Positions 8,962 to 18,101 of a stretch of DNA of 64,000 bases are shown here, in pieces. The position numbers and the translations under genes were made by a program. The notes below the pieces were generated by a model, which was given only the letters and a program-made list of their open reading frames with translations, did no database searches and was not told the origin of the DNA. Each line of letters starts with the position of its first letter. Position 1 is the stretch's first letter. The DNA lies in the NCBI RefSeq assembly GCF_018122595.1, contig NZ_JAGRQH010000005.1, positions 62,001 to 126,000 of the forward strand. The letters run 5' to 3'. This stretch comes from Neokomagataea anthophila (lineage in GTDB: Bacteria; Pseudomonadota; Alphaproteobacteria; Acetobacterales; Acetobacteraceae).

Positions 8962-9876
8962 ATGGTGCAGGTAGAAATGACGCTGATACATAAATCATCA
9001 AGTGGATTGAGTGCTACGTCAGGCATTCGATCTGTGTCGCATGTGTCGCGCCGGCTTGTTGTGGGAGGGTTACTGAGTGCGGGTTGCGTAGGGGAGGTAT
9101 CTGCGCATGCGGTTGGGCGTGAGCATCATGCGGGATCAAAAGATTTGGCAGCCCCTTATGTGAAGCGTGGCATACAACCGCCGCCGCCCTTGATTATGCT
9201 AGACCCCGGTCATGGGGGGAAAGACCCAGGTGCCATTGGTGTTTCGGGGACATACGAAAAACATATCTCTGAAGCTGCGGCGAAAACGCTGCACGATGCT
9301 CTGGTCGCGACGGGGCGTTATCGCGTGGTGATGACGCGCGCTGATGACCGCTTTATCCCGTTGGATGGGCGCGTTGAGCTCGCGCAAAAGCATCAGGCGT
9401 CTTTATTCGTGTCTATGCATGCGGATGCTTTGCATGACCCCGAGGTCCGAGGCGCTTCTGTTTATACGCTGTCGAGCGGTGCGTCTGATGCTCAAACAGA
9501 GGCTTTGGCACGGAAAGAGAATAGTGCTGATCGTTTTGCCGGGCCAGCCTTCCATGGTGTTTCGCCTGAAATTCAACAAATTTTATCCAGCCTCGTTTCT
9601 GAAGAGACGAGGCGAGGGTCTGCGCATATGGCGGCGAGTGTTGTTGAGTCTTTTCAAAATCGTATTGGCTTATTAACGCATCCGGCACGCCATGCGGCAT
9701 TTGTTGTGCTCAAAGCGGCCGATATTCCGTCAGTGTTGGTAGAGATGGGTTTTATGTCTAACCGTATGGATGAAGCTGCATTGCGGCAGCAGAGTCATCG
9801 GGCGCAAGTGGCGTCGGCTATGAAGGTTGCGATTGAACGTTATTTTGCGTCACGGCCTGCTGTGATGGCGGGATAA
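8962..9876 (+). CDS. N-acetylmuramoyl-L-alanine amidase (Amidase_3), probable Tat substrate
   Basis: A 304-residue periplasmic peptidoglycan amidase that removes the stem peptide from MurNAc, used in daughter-cell separation. Zinc-site signatures of the Amidase_3 family are present: MLDPGHGGKDPGA, a Glu in the following helix (HISEAAAK), SMHADA, and LVEMGFMSN near the C-terminus. No AMIN domain precedes the catalytic domain. The N-terminus has SRRLVVGG followed by a hydrophobic stretch and Ala-x-Ala-like sites, which fits a twin-arginine signal, as in E. coli AmiA and AmiC; tatB and tatC are also in this window. An ATG at 8977 is an alternative start. AmiC-like function is inferred, so I give no symbol. 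Confidence 0.88.
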   Translation: MVQVEMTLIHKSSSGLSATSGIRSVSHVSRRLVVGGLLSAGCVGEVSAHAVGREHHAGSKDLAAPYVKRGIQPPPPLIMLDPGHGGKDPGAIGVSGTYEKHISEAAAKTLHDALVATGRYRVVMTRADDRFIPLDGRVELAQKHQASLFVSMHADALHDPEVRGASVYTLSSGASDAQTEALARKENSADRFAGPAFHGVSPEIQQILSSLVSEETRRGSAHMAASVVESFQNRIGLLTHPARHAAFVVLKAADIPSVLVEMGFMSNRMDEAALRQQSHRAQVASAMKVAIERYFASRPAVMAG

Positions 9877-9886
9877 AAGATTTATT

Positions 9887-9917
9887 TTGAAAACCTCCCT
9901 TGCGTCTTGGGTAAGAA
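9887..9917 (+). promoter_or_regulatory. Candidate promoter for the leuA leader
   Basis: TTGAAA at 9887-9892 and TAAGAA at 9912-9917, 19 bp apart, lie just after the amidase gene. A start near 9924 would place the leader peptide ATG about 12 nt into the transcript. The spacing is long and this is a guess by position. Confidence 0.35.
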
Positions 9918-9935
9918 TCGTTCAATTTCCCGCTC

Positions 9936-9980
9936 ATGATTATTTCTATTCGTCTTACGCTTCGACTTATCAGCCCCTGA
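9936..9980 (+). CDS. leuA leader peptide, 14 residues, Ile/Leu-rich
   Basis: A 14-codon ORF encoding MIISIRLTLRLISP. Four Ile and three Leu codons make half of the peptide, and the gene downstream is the first committed enzyme of leucine synthesis. Its TGA stop lies inside the left arm of a hairpin, as expected for an attenuator in which a stalled or released ribosome decides the fold. The Shine-Dalgarno is weak; the start may be close to the 5' end of the RNA. It is too short to be found by composition alone; support is from codon content, position and the downstream structure. Confidence 0.7.
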   Translation: MIISIRLTLRLISP

Positions 9981-10056
9981 ACGCGTTTTCAGCCGGGTGC
10001 GAAGCCCATTGCGTTCAGGGGAAGTGTTTTTCGGTACACCTGAACGTATAAGACGA
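9974..10056 (+). promoter_or_regulatory. leuA attenuator: mutually exclusive hairpins
   Basis: Arm 1 CCCCTGAACGC (9974-9984) pairs perfectly with arm 2 GCGTTCAGGGG (10011-10021). This hairpin is followed by GTTTTT at 10026-10030 and so resembles a terminator. A third segment CCTGAACG (10039-10046) repeats arm 1 and could pair with arm 2 instead. In addition TCGTCTTA within the leader codons (9950-9957) is complementary to TAAGACGA (10049-10056), just before the leuA start, so ribosome stalling could also change access to the leuA start. The pairings are seen; the regulatory logic is inferred. Confidence 0.6.
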
Positions 10057-10064
10057 TAAATAAC

Positions 10065-11639
10065 ATGGCTTTTCAGCATCCTTCTTTCGGCACAATCGCA
10101 GACGATCGCGTCATTATCTTTGATACGACCCTGCGTGATGGTGAGCAATCTCCCGGTTTCTCAATGAATATTGAGGAAAAGCTGCGTATGGCACATGCGC
10201 TGGGTGAACTCGGCGTTGATGTGATCGAGGCAGGCTTTCCGGTTGCTTCTGCGGGCGATTTTGAAAGCGTCCGTCGTATTGCGGAACATGTGCGTGGGCC
10301 GGTGATCTGTGGCTTGGCCCGTAGTGGTGGTAAGCGCGATATTGAATCGGCAGGTGAGGCGCTGCGTCAAGCTGAGCGGAAGCGTATCCATAACTTCATT
10401 TCCACCTCTCCACTGCATATGAAGTACAAACTGCGGATGGAGCCGGAAACGGTTTTGGAGATTATTGCGGAAGGCAACCGTAAAGCTCGTCAGTTCACAG
10501 ATGATGTTGAATGGTCCGCGGAAGATGGTTCGCGGACGGAGCCGGACTTCCTGTGTCGTTGCGTTGAGGTGGCGATCCGTAATGGTGCGACGACCATTAA
10601 CATCCCCGATACTGTAGGTTTCGCGACACCGGAAGAAATGCGTGCTATTTTCACGATGCTGCGTGAGCGTGTGCCGGGTGCGTCAGATGTTATTTTCTCA
10701 GCGCATAACCATAATGATCTTGGGTTGGCCGTTGCGAATACGCTGGCTTCTGTAGATGGTGGTGCGCGTCAGATCGAATGTACGATTAACGGTATTGGTG
10801 AGCGTGCCGGTAATGCGGCGCTTGAAGAAATCGTTATGGCATTGAAGACGCGCCATGATCAGTATGGGCGTGTTACCGGTATTCAAACGCCGAAGTTGCT
10901 GGGTATGTCACGTATGCTGGCAACGATTACGGGCTTTGATGTGCAACCCAATAAGGCCATTGTTGGCCGTAATGCTTTTGCGCATGAAAGTGGTATCCAC
11001 CAAGATGGCGTTTTGAAGAATGCGGCGACATACGAAATTATGACACCAGAGAGTGTTGGTTGGACTAAAACGTCTCTGGTGCTGGGCAAGCATTCAGGGC
11101 GTGCGGCCTTCCGGGATAAGCTGGCACAATTGGGTTATGCAGAGCTGGATGATACCGCGTTGAACGCGGCATTTACACGCTTTAAAGATTTGGCTGATCG
11201 CAAAAAGGATGTGTTTGATGATGACATTCGTGCGTTGGTCGATGATGAGAGCCGTGATCACGAACGTGTTCGTCTGATTGCGCTGGAATTGAGTGGTGGG
11301 ACCAAGCAGCAAGCGCATGTGAAGTTAGAAATCACGGTTGATGGTGCGGTTCAGTATGTTGCCGTATCGGGTAATGGTCCGGTTGATGCGGCGTTCCGCG
11401 CTATTGGTCAGGCATTCCCACACACGGCTGAGTTGGCGCTTTTCTCGGTGGCGAACGTTACGGAGGGTACGGACGCTCAGGCGCGGACAACGGTTCGTCT
11501 GAAAGAGAATGGCAAGTTGGTTGATGGGCAGGGTGCAGATGCTGACACGGTAGTTTCTGCTGTGCGTGCTTATATCCATGCGCTGAATAAACTGTTGGTC
11601 AAGCGTGACCGTGCGGAGCCTGAGGCTCTGCCACAATAA
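10065..11639 (+). CDS. leuA: 2-isopropylmalate synthase
   Basis: A 524-residue enzyme condensing acetyl-CoA with 2-oxoisovalerate, the first committed step of leucine synthesis. The TIM-barrel begins with IFDTTLRDGEQSPG (about residues 18-31), the metal- and substrate-binding signature, and carries SAHNHNDLG (about 209) with the metal His pair. HESGIHQDGVLKN (about 306) marks the subdomain, and the C-terminal LeuA regulatory domain follows from about residue 390, consistent with leucine feedback. The length is typical of bacterial LeuA. No clear Shine-Dalgarno precedes the ATG, which fits translational control by the leader described upstream. Confidence 0.96.
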   Translation: MAFQHPSFGTIADDRVIIFDTTLRDGEQSPGFSMNIEEKLRMAHALGELGVDVIEAGFPVASAGDFESVRRIAEHVRGPVICGLARSGGKRDIESAGEALRQAERKRIHNFISTSPLHMKYKLRMEPETVLEIIAEGNRKARQFTDDVEWSAEDGSRTEPDFLCRCVEVAIRNGATTINIPDTVGFATPEEMRAIFTMLRERVPGASDVIFSAHNHNDLGLAVANTLASVDGGARQIECTINGIGERAGNAALEEIVMALKTRHDQYGRVTGIQTPKLLGMSRMLATITGFDVQPNKAIVGRNAFAHESGIHQDGVLKNAATYEIMTPESVGWTKTSLVLGKHSGRAAFRDKLAQLGYAELDDTALNAAFTRFKDLADRKKDVFDDDIRALVDDESRDHERVRLIALELSGGTKQQAHVKLEITVDGAVQYVAVSGNGPVDAAFRAIGQAFPHTAELALFSVANVTEGTDAQARTTVRLKENGKLVDGQGADADTVVSAVRAYIHALNKLLVKRDRAEPEALPQ

Positions 11640-11642
11640 ACA

Positions 11643-11682
11643 GTTACAATTCGTGGTATAATTTTATAGACAGAATTGTAAC
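11643..11682 (+). promoter_or_regulatory. Extended -10 promoter flanked by a perfect 10-bp inverted repeat (candidate operator)
   Basis: GTTACAATTC (11643-11652) and GAATTGTAAC (11673-11682) are exact inverted complements separated by 20 bp. Between them lies TGGTATAAT (11654-11662), an extended -10 motif, without an obvious -35. A regulator bound to both half-sites would cover the promoter of the downstream exporter gene. No regulator gene is adjacent. Confidence 0.55.
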
Positions 11683-11692
11683 GGATGATAAT

Positions 11693-11720
11693 GTGATCTC
11701 CCTTCGGTAAGGGAGATCAC
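11693..11720 (+). promoter_or_regulatory. Perfect 12-bp hairpin that contains the Shine-Dalgarno of the exporter gene
   Basis: GTGATCTCCCTT and AAGGGAGATCAC pair without mismatch around a CGGT loop. The right arm contains AAGGGAG, the only plausible ribosome-binding site, and ends one nucleotide before the ATG. No T-run follows, so this is not an ordinary terminator of leuA. The fold would block initiation until melted, as in RNA thermometers or leader switches. Confidence 0.65.
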
Positions 11721-11721
11721 G

Positions 11722-12489
11722 ATGCCGCATGAGTGGCTTTATTCGGCATCCGGCCTATTAGTAGGCTTTTTGGTGGGTGTCACGGGTGTTGGTGGTGGCT
11801 CGTTAATGACGCCGCTATTGATATTATTCTTTGGCGCTAAACCTCAATCTGCGGTGGGTACAGATTTGCTGTATGCCGCTATTACGAAAATTGTTGGTAC
11901 AGCGTTAAACCGCCGTTTGGGCGTGGTGGCTTGGCGTATTGTTTTGCTGCAAATGCTTGGGAGCTTACCGGCAGGTGTGCTGTGCTTGCTCTTTTTGCAT
12001 CATGCAGGGCCGTCTGAAGCGACGTCGCATTTGATTAAGCTCGTATTGGCAATTGCATTGTTGATTATCGCGCCGATTGTTTTGCTGAAGCCGTGGCTCG
12101 GTAAGTTATCGGTTAATCGTCCACCTTTGTCTCCTCGTTTAGAGGTGATTTTAACGGTTCTTCTGGGAGCTGTTTTGGGGGCCTTGGTCACAATGACCTC
12201 TGTTGGCGCGGGTGCCATTGGGATGGCAGCCTTGACTGCGTTATACCCACGATTGAGTACGCGTACGCTTGTTGCCACAGATATTGCGCATGCTGTGCCA
12301 TTAGCATTGTTAGCGGGTGGTGGGCATTGGTTAGAAGGGGCTGTTGATACGACGGTTTTAGTGGCTCTTTTGTTGGGATCCATACCAGGTATTGTTTTGG
12401 GTACGCTTTTCTCAGATCGTCTGTCGGACGGTGTTCAGCGATGGGTTTTGGGTATTTTACTGTTTGTTATTGGCCTGCGGATGGTTTGA
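11722..12489 (+). CDS. TauE/SafE-family membrane transporter
   Basis: A 255-residue integral membrane protein of the sulfite exporter TauE/SafE (DUF81) family, with about eight hydrophobic segments. The N-terminal half has GVTGVGGGSLMTPLL, the family motif, and the second half repeats it as TMTSVGAGAIGMAAL, reflecting the internal duplication. The substrate in this family is an organic or inorganic anion (sulfite, sulfoacetate or similar) and cannot be decided here. The ATG at 11722 is needed to include the whole first membrane segment. The gene lies after leuA but has its own promoter-like sequence and an occluded ribosome-binding site. Confidence 0.88.
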   Translation: MPHEWLYSASGLLVGFLVGVTGVGGGSLMTPLLILFFGAKPQSAVGTDLLYAAITKIVGTALNRRLGVVAWRIVLLQMLGSLPAGVLCLLFLHHAGPSEATSHLIKLVLAIALLIIAPIVLLKPWLGKLSVNRPPLSPRLEVILTVLLGAVLGALVTMTSVGAGAIGMAALTALYPRLSTRTLVATDIAHAVPLALLAGGGHWLEGAVDTTVLVALLLGSIPGIVLGTLFSDRLSDGVQRWVLGILLFVIGLRMV

Positions 12490-12512
12490 AGCGCCGAAGC
12501 GGTGGGTATGGC

Positions 12513-12995
12513 TTAGTAGCCATACCCATAATTAGGTTGTGTATATGTTGAGCGCGGGGTGCAGACCATTTCCGGTGGGCATGCATTCGGTGGTGGAGGG
12601 GCGGCTTGTTGGGTGTATTGGCCGGGCTGTCCATAGCTATACCCTTGAGGGTATGACGCTGGGGGAGGGTATCCGTACCCGTTTTGGTTGTATCCGCCTT
12701 GATTATAGTTCGGGGCGTTATAATCGTTGTTGTTGCGGCTTGGTGTGGTTAGAGCGCCTGTAGCAACTCCTAATGCTCCGCCTGCAAGGGCGCCAATAGC
12801 TGCGCCGCGTCCGCCACCGGCGAGAGCGCCAATGGCAGCACCAGTGCCACCACCGAGTAGTCCGCCGTTCATTGCGCGAGCATTCGGGTTGTAGGCATCA
12901 TCACTGCATGCTGAAAGTAAAGTCGCGCCCAATGTAAGGGCGCAGCATGAAGCCATCACTGTTTTTGTGCGGTGTATTGTAGATAATATTTTCAT
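12513..12995 (-). CDS. Glycine-zipper lipoprotein (paralogue A)
   Basis: A 160-residue envelope protein. The signal peptide ends in LLSAC, a lipobox. Next comes a glycine zipper (about residues 43-84) in which GAAIGALAGG is repeated, then TTPSR, then a Tyr/Asn/Gln/Pro-rich tail with repeated YNQ-, YGY- and PPP-like segments and two Cys near the end. Glycine zippers of this kind embed in or stabilise the outer membrane. It lies 9 bp downstream of a shorter paralogue and so forms a two-gene operon with it. No specific function can be assigned. Confidence 0.8.
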   Translation of the reverse strand: MKILSTIHRTKTVMASCCALTLGATLLSACSDDAYNPNARAMNGGLLGGGTGAAIGALAGGGRGAAIGALAGGALGVATGALTTPSRNNNDYNAPNYNQGGYNQNGYGYPPPASYPQGYSYGQPGQYTQQAAPPPPNACPPEMVCTPRSTYTQPNYGYGY

Positions 12996-13004
12996 TGCGT
13001 TGAA

Positions 13005-13265
13005 TCAGTATTCGTTGCGTGGGTGGTGACGGCTGGGGGTGGTTGCCGCTCCAAGAGCTGCGCCTGTGCCGCCGCCGGCGAGAGCGCCAATAGCCGCGCC
13101 ATGGCCCCCCCCAGCGATGGCACCGAGGGCTGCGCCCGCACCTGCGCCGAGAAGGGCGCCGGAGCCTGCGCGTGCGCCGCTGTCGTAAGGGTTGCCGCAG
13201 GCTGTGAGTGTGAGGACGCAGAATGCGAGGGCGATGAGGCTGCGGGAACGGGCTGGAGTATTCAT
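13005..13265 (-). CDS. Glycine-zipper lipoprotein (paralogue B)
   Basis: An 86-residue protein with an N-terminal signal ending in LTAC (lipobox, Cys23 by my count), an alanine- and glycine-rich zipper of about 45 residues with HGAAIGALAGGG, and a short tail after TTPSR. The zipper and TTPSR junction match the neighbouring gene, so the pair arose by tandem duplication, with the tail lost here or gained there. Probable small outer-membrane lipoprotein. It is divergent from mreB. Confidence 0.8.
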   Translation of the reverse strand: MNTPARSRSLIALAFCVLTLTACGNPYDSGARAGSGALLGAGAGAALGAIAGGGHGAAIGALAGGGTGAALGAATTPSRHHPRNEY

Positions 13266-13380
13266 GATCAGTGGTAACCTGTGTTGAAGATGTGGATCTG
13301 AAAGAAAGGATCTACGCGATTATGATACCGTATGAACTGCGCTGAGAAGGTGATTAGAAGATGGCTGGATTGCGGCAGGA

Positions 13381-13386
13381 TATAAT
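13381..13386 (+). promoter_or_regulatory. TATAAT -10 candidate upstream of mreB
   Basis: A consensus TATAAT lies 155 bp before the mreB start, with no good -35 at 16-18 bp. The 275-bp spacer to the divergent lipoprotein gene holds no ORF I can support. A start here would give mreB a leader of about 145 nt. Confidence 0.4.
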
Positions 13387-13540
13387 TTTTTGTTGCGACG
13401 AGGCGATAAGTTCCCTTTTGGCTATCATTTGATGCATGTTACGGGATACTTCCCCTTGTCGTATTGCTGTGGGGTCGGTAAGTCCCATTCTGAATTGGAA
13501 CTGCGTTTCTGCCGCCTTTGCGTCGCGCCAGGAGTATTAA

Positions 13541-14590
<1,050 letters not shown>

Positions 14591-14607
14591 GTGCCCGGTC
14601 GGCCATT

Positions 14608-15546
14608 ATGCTGTCTATTCATGCTAAGCAGATTGTAGCACGGGCCTCTTTGCCCGTGCTGGTGATGTTGGCGGTTGGCCTTCTTGTTATTGGGTGGGCC
14701 AAACGTTCTGCGGTGGATGAGGCGCGTCTTTTGGCAGCAGATATGTTGGCGCCGGCCTATCATGCAATGGTGTGGCCGCAGATACAGGTACGGCACTGGG
14801 TTGAAGATTTGCAAGGGGCGACGGATTTGGCGCGTGAGTGCAGTCGTCTCCGTGAAGAAAATCGTTCCTTGCGGCATTGGTATGATGTGGCAGTAGTACT
14901 CGCCAGTGAGAATGCCCAGTTAAAAGATAGCCTGCATTGGATACCGGAGCCGACACCGCAATATGTGACGGGGCGTGTCACACGTGATGATGGCGGTCTC
15001 TATGCACGGGCTGTTTTGCTCGATGTAGGGGATGGTCACGTTGTAAGAGCCGGGGACGTCGCACTGGATGCAGCGGGCCTCGTTGGGCGCGTGACGGAAG
15101 TGGGGCCGCATACGGTACGTGTGCTTCAAATTAATGATGATGCGAGCCGTATTCCTGTGACACTTTCCACCTCACGGGCAGATGCGATTATGGTGGGGGA
15201 TGATGGGGCGACGCCACGTTTGATGTATTACCCACAGAATCAACACCCGATTGAGGGGGAGCGCGTGCAAACGCGAGGGCAGAGCACAATGCCAGCGGGG
15301 TTGCCTATTGGGAGCGTTCATTACAGCGCACCTAATCATCCTGTTGTTGTGCCTGATGCGGATTTGGCGCGCCTCGATATCGTGCGTATTTTTGATTATG
15401 GTGGTCAAAGCTTAGTTGCCCCTGATGCGCCGGGGCGTGTGAAAGCACGCATTATGGATTCGAAACCGTTATCGTCTGACAGTACGATGTTTGGTTTGCC
15501 TTTTTTGCTGCAGTCGATGCCTGTGCCGCCGGCGAGTGGTCATTAA
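14608..15546 (+). CDS. mreC: Rod shape-determining protein MreC
   Basis: A 312-residue bitopic inner-membrane protein linking MreB filaments to the periplasmic synthases. One membrane segment (about residues 12-32) is followed by a heptad-like coiled coil (about 65-105, with CSRLREENRSLRHW) and two beta-barrel lobes containing the family sequence GLVGRVTEVGPHTVRVLQI. It starts 17 nt after mreB and ends two bases before mreD. Confidence 0.95.
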   Translation: MLSIHAKQIVARASLPVLVMLAVGLLVIGWAKRSAVDEARLLAADMLAPAYHAMVWPQIQVRHWVEDLQGATDLARECSRLREENRSLRHWYDVAVVLASENAQLKDSLHWIPEPTPQYVTGRVTRDDGGLYARAVLLDVGDGHVVRAGDVALDAAGLVGRVTEVGPHTVRVLQINDDASRIPVTLSTSRADAIMVGDDGATPRLMYYPQNQHPIEGERVQTRGQSTMPAGLPIGSVHYSAPNHPVVVPDADLARLDIVRIFDYGGQSLVAPDAPGRVKARIMDSKPLSSDSTMFGLPFLLQSMPVPPASGH

Positions 15547-15548
15547 TC

Positions 15549-16115
15549 ATGGTCGCTGAGCGCTCGACCCCTAATTTACATTCTGCTGTTGAACCGAAGC
15601 AGACATGGCGTTTGGTGTTGGACCGGATGTTCCGGTCTGCAATGCCAACGCTGTTGTTAATTGCGGTCATTATTTTTCTGTCAGCTCCGTTTGGGGTGCC
15701 GGGGCAGGAAGAGGTGCAATTTGGGGTGGCGTTATGTGTCGTGTGGTTTTGGGGGCAGAACCGTCCACGCCTCATGCCGACGCCTGTCGTGTTTTTGTGT
15801 GGGATTATCCTTGAACTGTATAGTTTTGGGCCACCCGGTTTAGCGGTGTTGGCGCTTTTGGTGTTCTATGGTGTGTCTAGGCATTGGCGGTATGCTCTGG
15901 CTCAGGTGAGCTTTCTTTTGGTTTGGCTCATCTTTGCGCTTTTTGTAATATTAACATGCTGTCTTCAGTGGCTGCTTGTCTGTATTCATGCCTTTGCGTT
16001 TTTATCGCCTATGCCCGGTGTTTTTCAGGCAGTGCTGACAATTGGCCTTTATCCAAGTCTTATGGCTTTGTTCTCTTGGGGTAGCCGAACGTTTGCGAAT
16101 CCTGATCGCGCATAG
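15549..16115 (+). CDS. mreD: Rod shape-determining protein MreD
   Basis: A 188-residue inner-membrane protein with about five to six hydrophobic segments and a short soluble N-terminus. Sequence conservation is low, as is usual for MreD; the assignment rests on hydrophobicity profile, length and the position between mreC and mrdA. The motif NRPRLMPTPVVFLCG, with charged and Pro residues before a membrane helix, fits the family. Confidence 0.88.
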   Translation: MVAERSTPNLHSAVEPKQTWRLVLDRMFRSAMPTLLLIAVIIFLSAPFGVPGQEEVQFGVALCVVWFWGQNRPRLMPTPVVFLCGIILELYSFGPPGLAVLALLVFYGVSRHWRYALAQVSFLLVWLIFALFVILTCCLQWLLVCIHAFAFLSPMPGVFQAVLTIGLYPSLMALFSWGSRTFANPDRA

Positions 16116-16172
16116 GTGTTCTGTTAAAACGCCCTTTGTCGCTCTGTTTTTTTGGATTTGAACACCCACCAC

Positions 16173-18101
16173 ATGTTGCCACGCGCTCGCAAATCTCGCT
16201 TGTTGCAAAATCTCTTTAAAAGGGGGGATGGGGCCGTGCGTTCGTCGCGTGGGGTTTTTACGCGGCGTGCTTTGGTTGTTATGGCGGTGCAGGCGGGGGT
16301 GCTTGGGGTATTAGGGCGGCGTCTACATACGTTGCAGTTGCATGAGGGGGAGCACCTTCGGCAATTGGCTGAACGTAACCGTACGAGCAAACGCCTTTTG
16401 GCTCCCGCACGGGGGCCAATACAGGATCGTTTTGGGCGTTCGTTAGCAGAAAATAAAGTAAGCTGGCGTGCTTTGTTGATGCCGGAAGAAACGACAGATG
16501 TTGCGGCTGTCATTGAACGTTTTGGTACGTTCATTGATTTAGATGAGCATGATCATGCGCGTATTGAGCGCGATTTGAAGCATCTTCGGAAATATGTCCC
16601 AGTAACGCTGCGTGAGTTTTTGTCATGGGATGATATGGCAAAGATTGAGCTTAACGCACCATCTTTGCCGGGTGTTTTGGTTGATGTTGGTTCGACGCGC
16701 TTATATCCGCTAGGGGAGTTAACATCGCATTTGGTGGGTTATGTGGCCCCTCCAAATGAGACAGATGTTGCGCATGATGTGACCTTGTCTTTGCCCGGAA
16801 TGCGTGTGGGGCGTGCAGGGTTGGAGCAAACTCAGGAAGCTTCGTTACGCGGTGAACCAGGTTCCGTTGAAATGGAAGTGAACGCGCATGGGCGTGTGAT
16901 TGGTGAGTTGGACCGGGCGGAAGGGCAGCAAGGTGCCACAGTACGGTTAACGCTTGATTCTGTGCTGCAAGAGCAAGTGCGGGAGAGTTTGGAAGACCGC
17001 GTTGCGAGTGCAGTTGTGATGGACTGCCGCAATGGTGAAGTACTGGCGATGGTGAGTACGCCGTCCTTTGATCCATCTCTTTTTGATTCCGGTGTGAGCC
17101 ATGCGCAGTGGAATGAATGGGTGGAAGACCCCAAAACACCGTTAGTGGATAAGGCAGTGTCGGGGGTGTATCCGCCGGGTTCTACCTTTAAGCCCGCAGT
17201 TGCAATGGCTGCTTTAAAAGCAGGTTCGGTTTCACCTCAGGATCGTTTTGTCTGTCCTGGTTATTTTGATATGGGGGGAGTGCGCTTCCATTGCTGGAAT
17301 AAATACGGGCATGGCGCGGTTGATATGCGGGAAGCGCTGAAATATTCGTGTGACGTGTATTTCTACGAGGTAGCTCGTCGTTGCGGTATGGACCCGATTA
17401 AGGACATTGCTAACACGATGGGGTTGGGTGTGCCGCTGGGGATAGAACTCCCTCATGCAAGGTCAGGGATTATCCCCACACCGGAGTGGCGGCGTCAACA
17501 TGGGTATCACTGGAATGGTGGTGATACGGTTAATGCGGGTATCGGGCAAGGTTTTGTGCAAGTTACGCCATTGGCGTTGGCAACCTATGCGTCGCGTATT
17601 GCGTCAGGGCGCAATGTGCAGCCGCATCTTTTACGGACGGTGAACGAGCATGTATCGACCTTGTCTGTATCTGATACGGTGCCAGCTTTAGAGATACCGC
17701 AGGAACATCTTAGTGTCGTGCGCGCAGGGATGTTTGCCGTTGTGAATGACCAGCATGGGACGGCGCCGAAAGCACGCCTTGATTTGCCGGGTATTACAAT
17801 GGCTGGGAAAACGGGGTCGGCACAGGTACGGCGTGTGTCACGTGCAATGCGTGAATCTGGGCATTTTAATTCTGCGAATTTGCCGTGGGAATATCGCCCA
17901 CATGCGCTGTTTATTTGTTTCGCGCCTTATGATGACCCGCATTATGCCGTGTCGATTGTGGTTGAGCATGGGAATGCAGGCGCGGATGAAGCGGCTCCTC
18001 TGGCTAAGAAAATTATGACGGATACCTTGCTGCGTGATCCGGCCAATCAGGCGCGTCCACCAGGTCAGACAGTTGCTCGTACAGATTCAGGGCAAGGCTG
18101 A
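16173..18101 (+). CDS. mrdA: Penicillin-binding protein 2, peptidoglycan transpeptidase
   Basis: About 642 residues. It crosslinks peptidoglycan during cell elongation with RodA. One N-terminal membrane anchor (after FTRRALVV) is followed by the PBP dimerisation domain and the transpeptidase domain with the three active-site motifs: STFK (about residue 337), SCD as SxN-type motif (about 392) and KTG (about 546). The start is uncertain. ATG at 16173 has little ribosome-binding sequence; TTG at 16152 is upstream in frame; GTG at 16236 is preceded by the very strong AGGGGGG and would still include the anchor. The stop overlaps the rodA ATG by one base. Confidence 0.95.
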   Translation: MLPRARKSRLLQNLFKRGDGAVRSSRGVFTRRALVVMAVQAGVLGVLGRRLHTLQLHEGEHLRQLAERNRTSKRLLAPARGPIQDRFGRSLAENKVSWRALLMPEETTDVAAVIERFGTFIDLDEHDHARIERDLKHLRKYVPVTLREFLSWDDMAKIELNAPSLPGVLVDVGSTRLYPLGELTSHLVGYVAPPNETDVAHDVTLSLPGMRVGRAGLEQTQEASLRGEPGSVEMEVNAHGRVIGELDRAEGQQGATVRLTLDSVLQEQVRESLEDRVASAVVMDCRNGEVLAMVSTPSFDPSLFDSGVSHAQWNEWVEDPKTPLVDKAVSGVYPPGSTFKPAVAMAALKAGSVSPQDRFVCPGYFDMGGVRFHCWNKYGHGAVDMREALKYSCDVYFYEVARRCGMDPIKDIANTMGLGVPLGIELPHARSGIIPTPEWRRQHGYHWNGGDTVNAGIGQGFVQVTPLALATYASRIASGRNVQPHLLRTVNEHVSTLSVSDTVPALEIPQEHLSVVRAGMFAVVNDQHGTAPKARLDLPGITMAGKTGSAQVRRVSRAMRESGHFNSANLPWEYRPHALFICFAPYDDPHYAVSIVVEHGNAGADEAAPLAKKIMTDTLLRDPANQARPPGQTVARTDSGQG

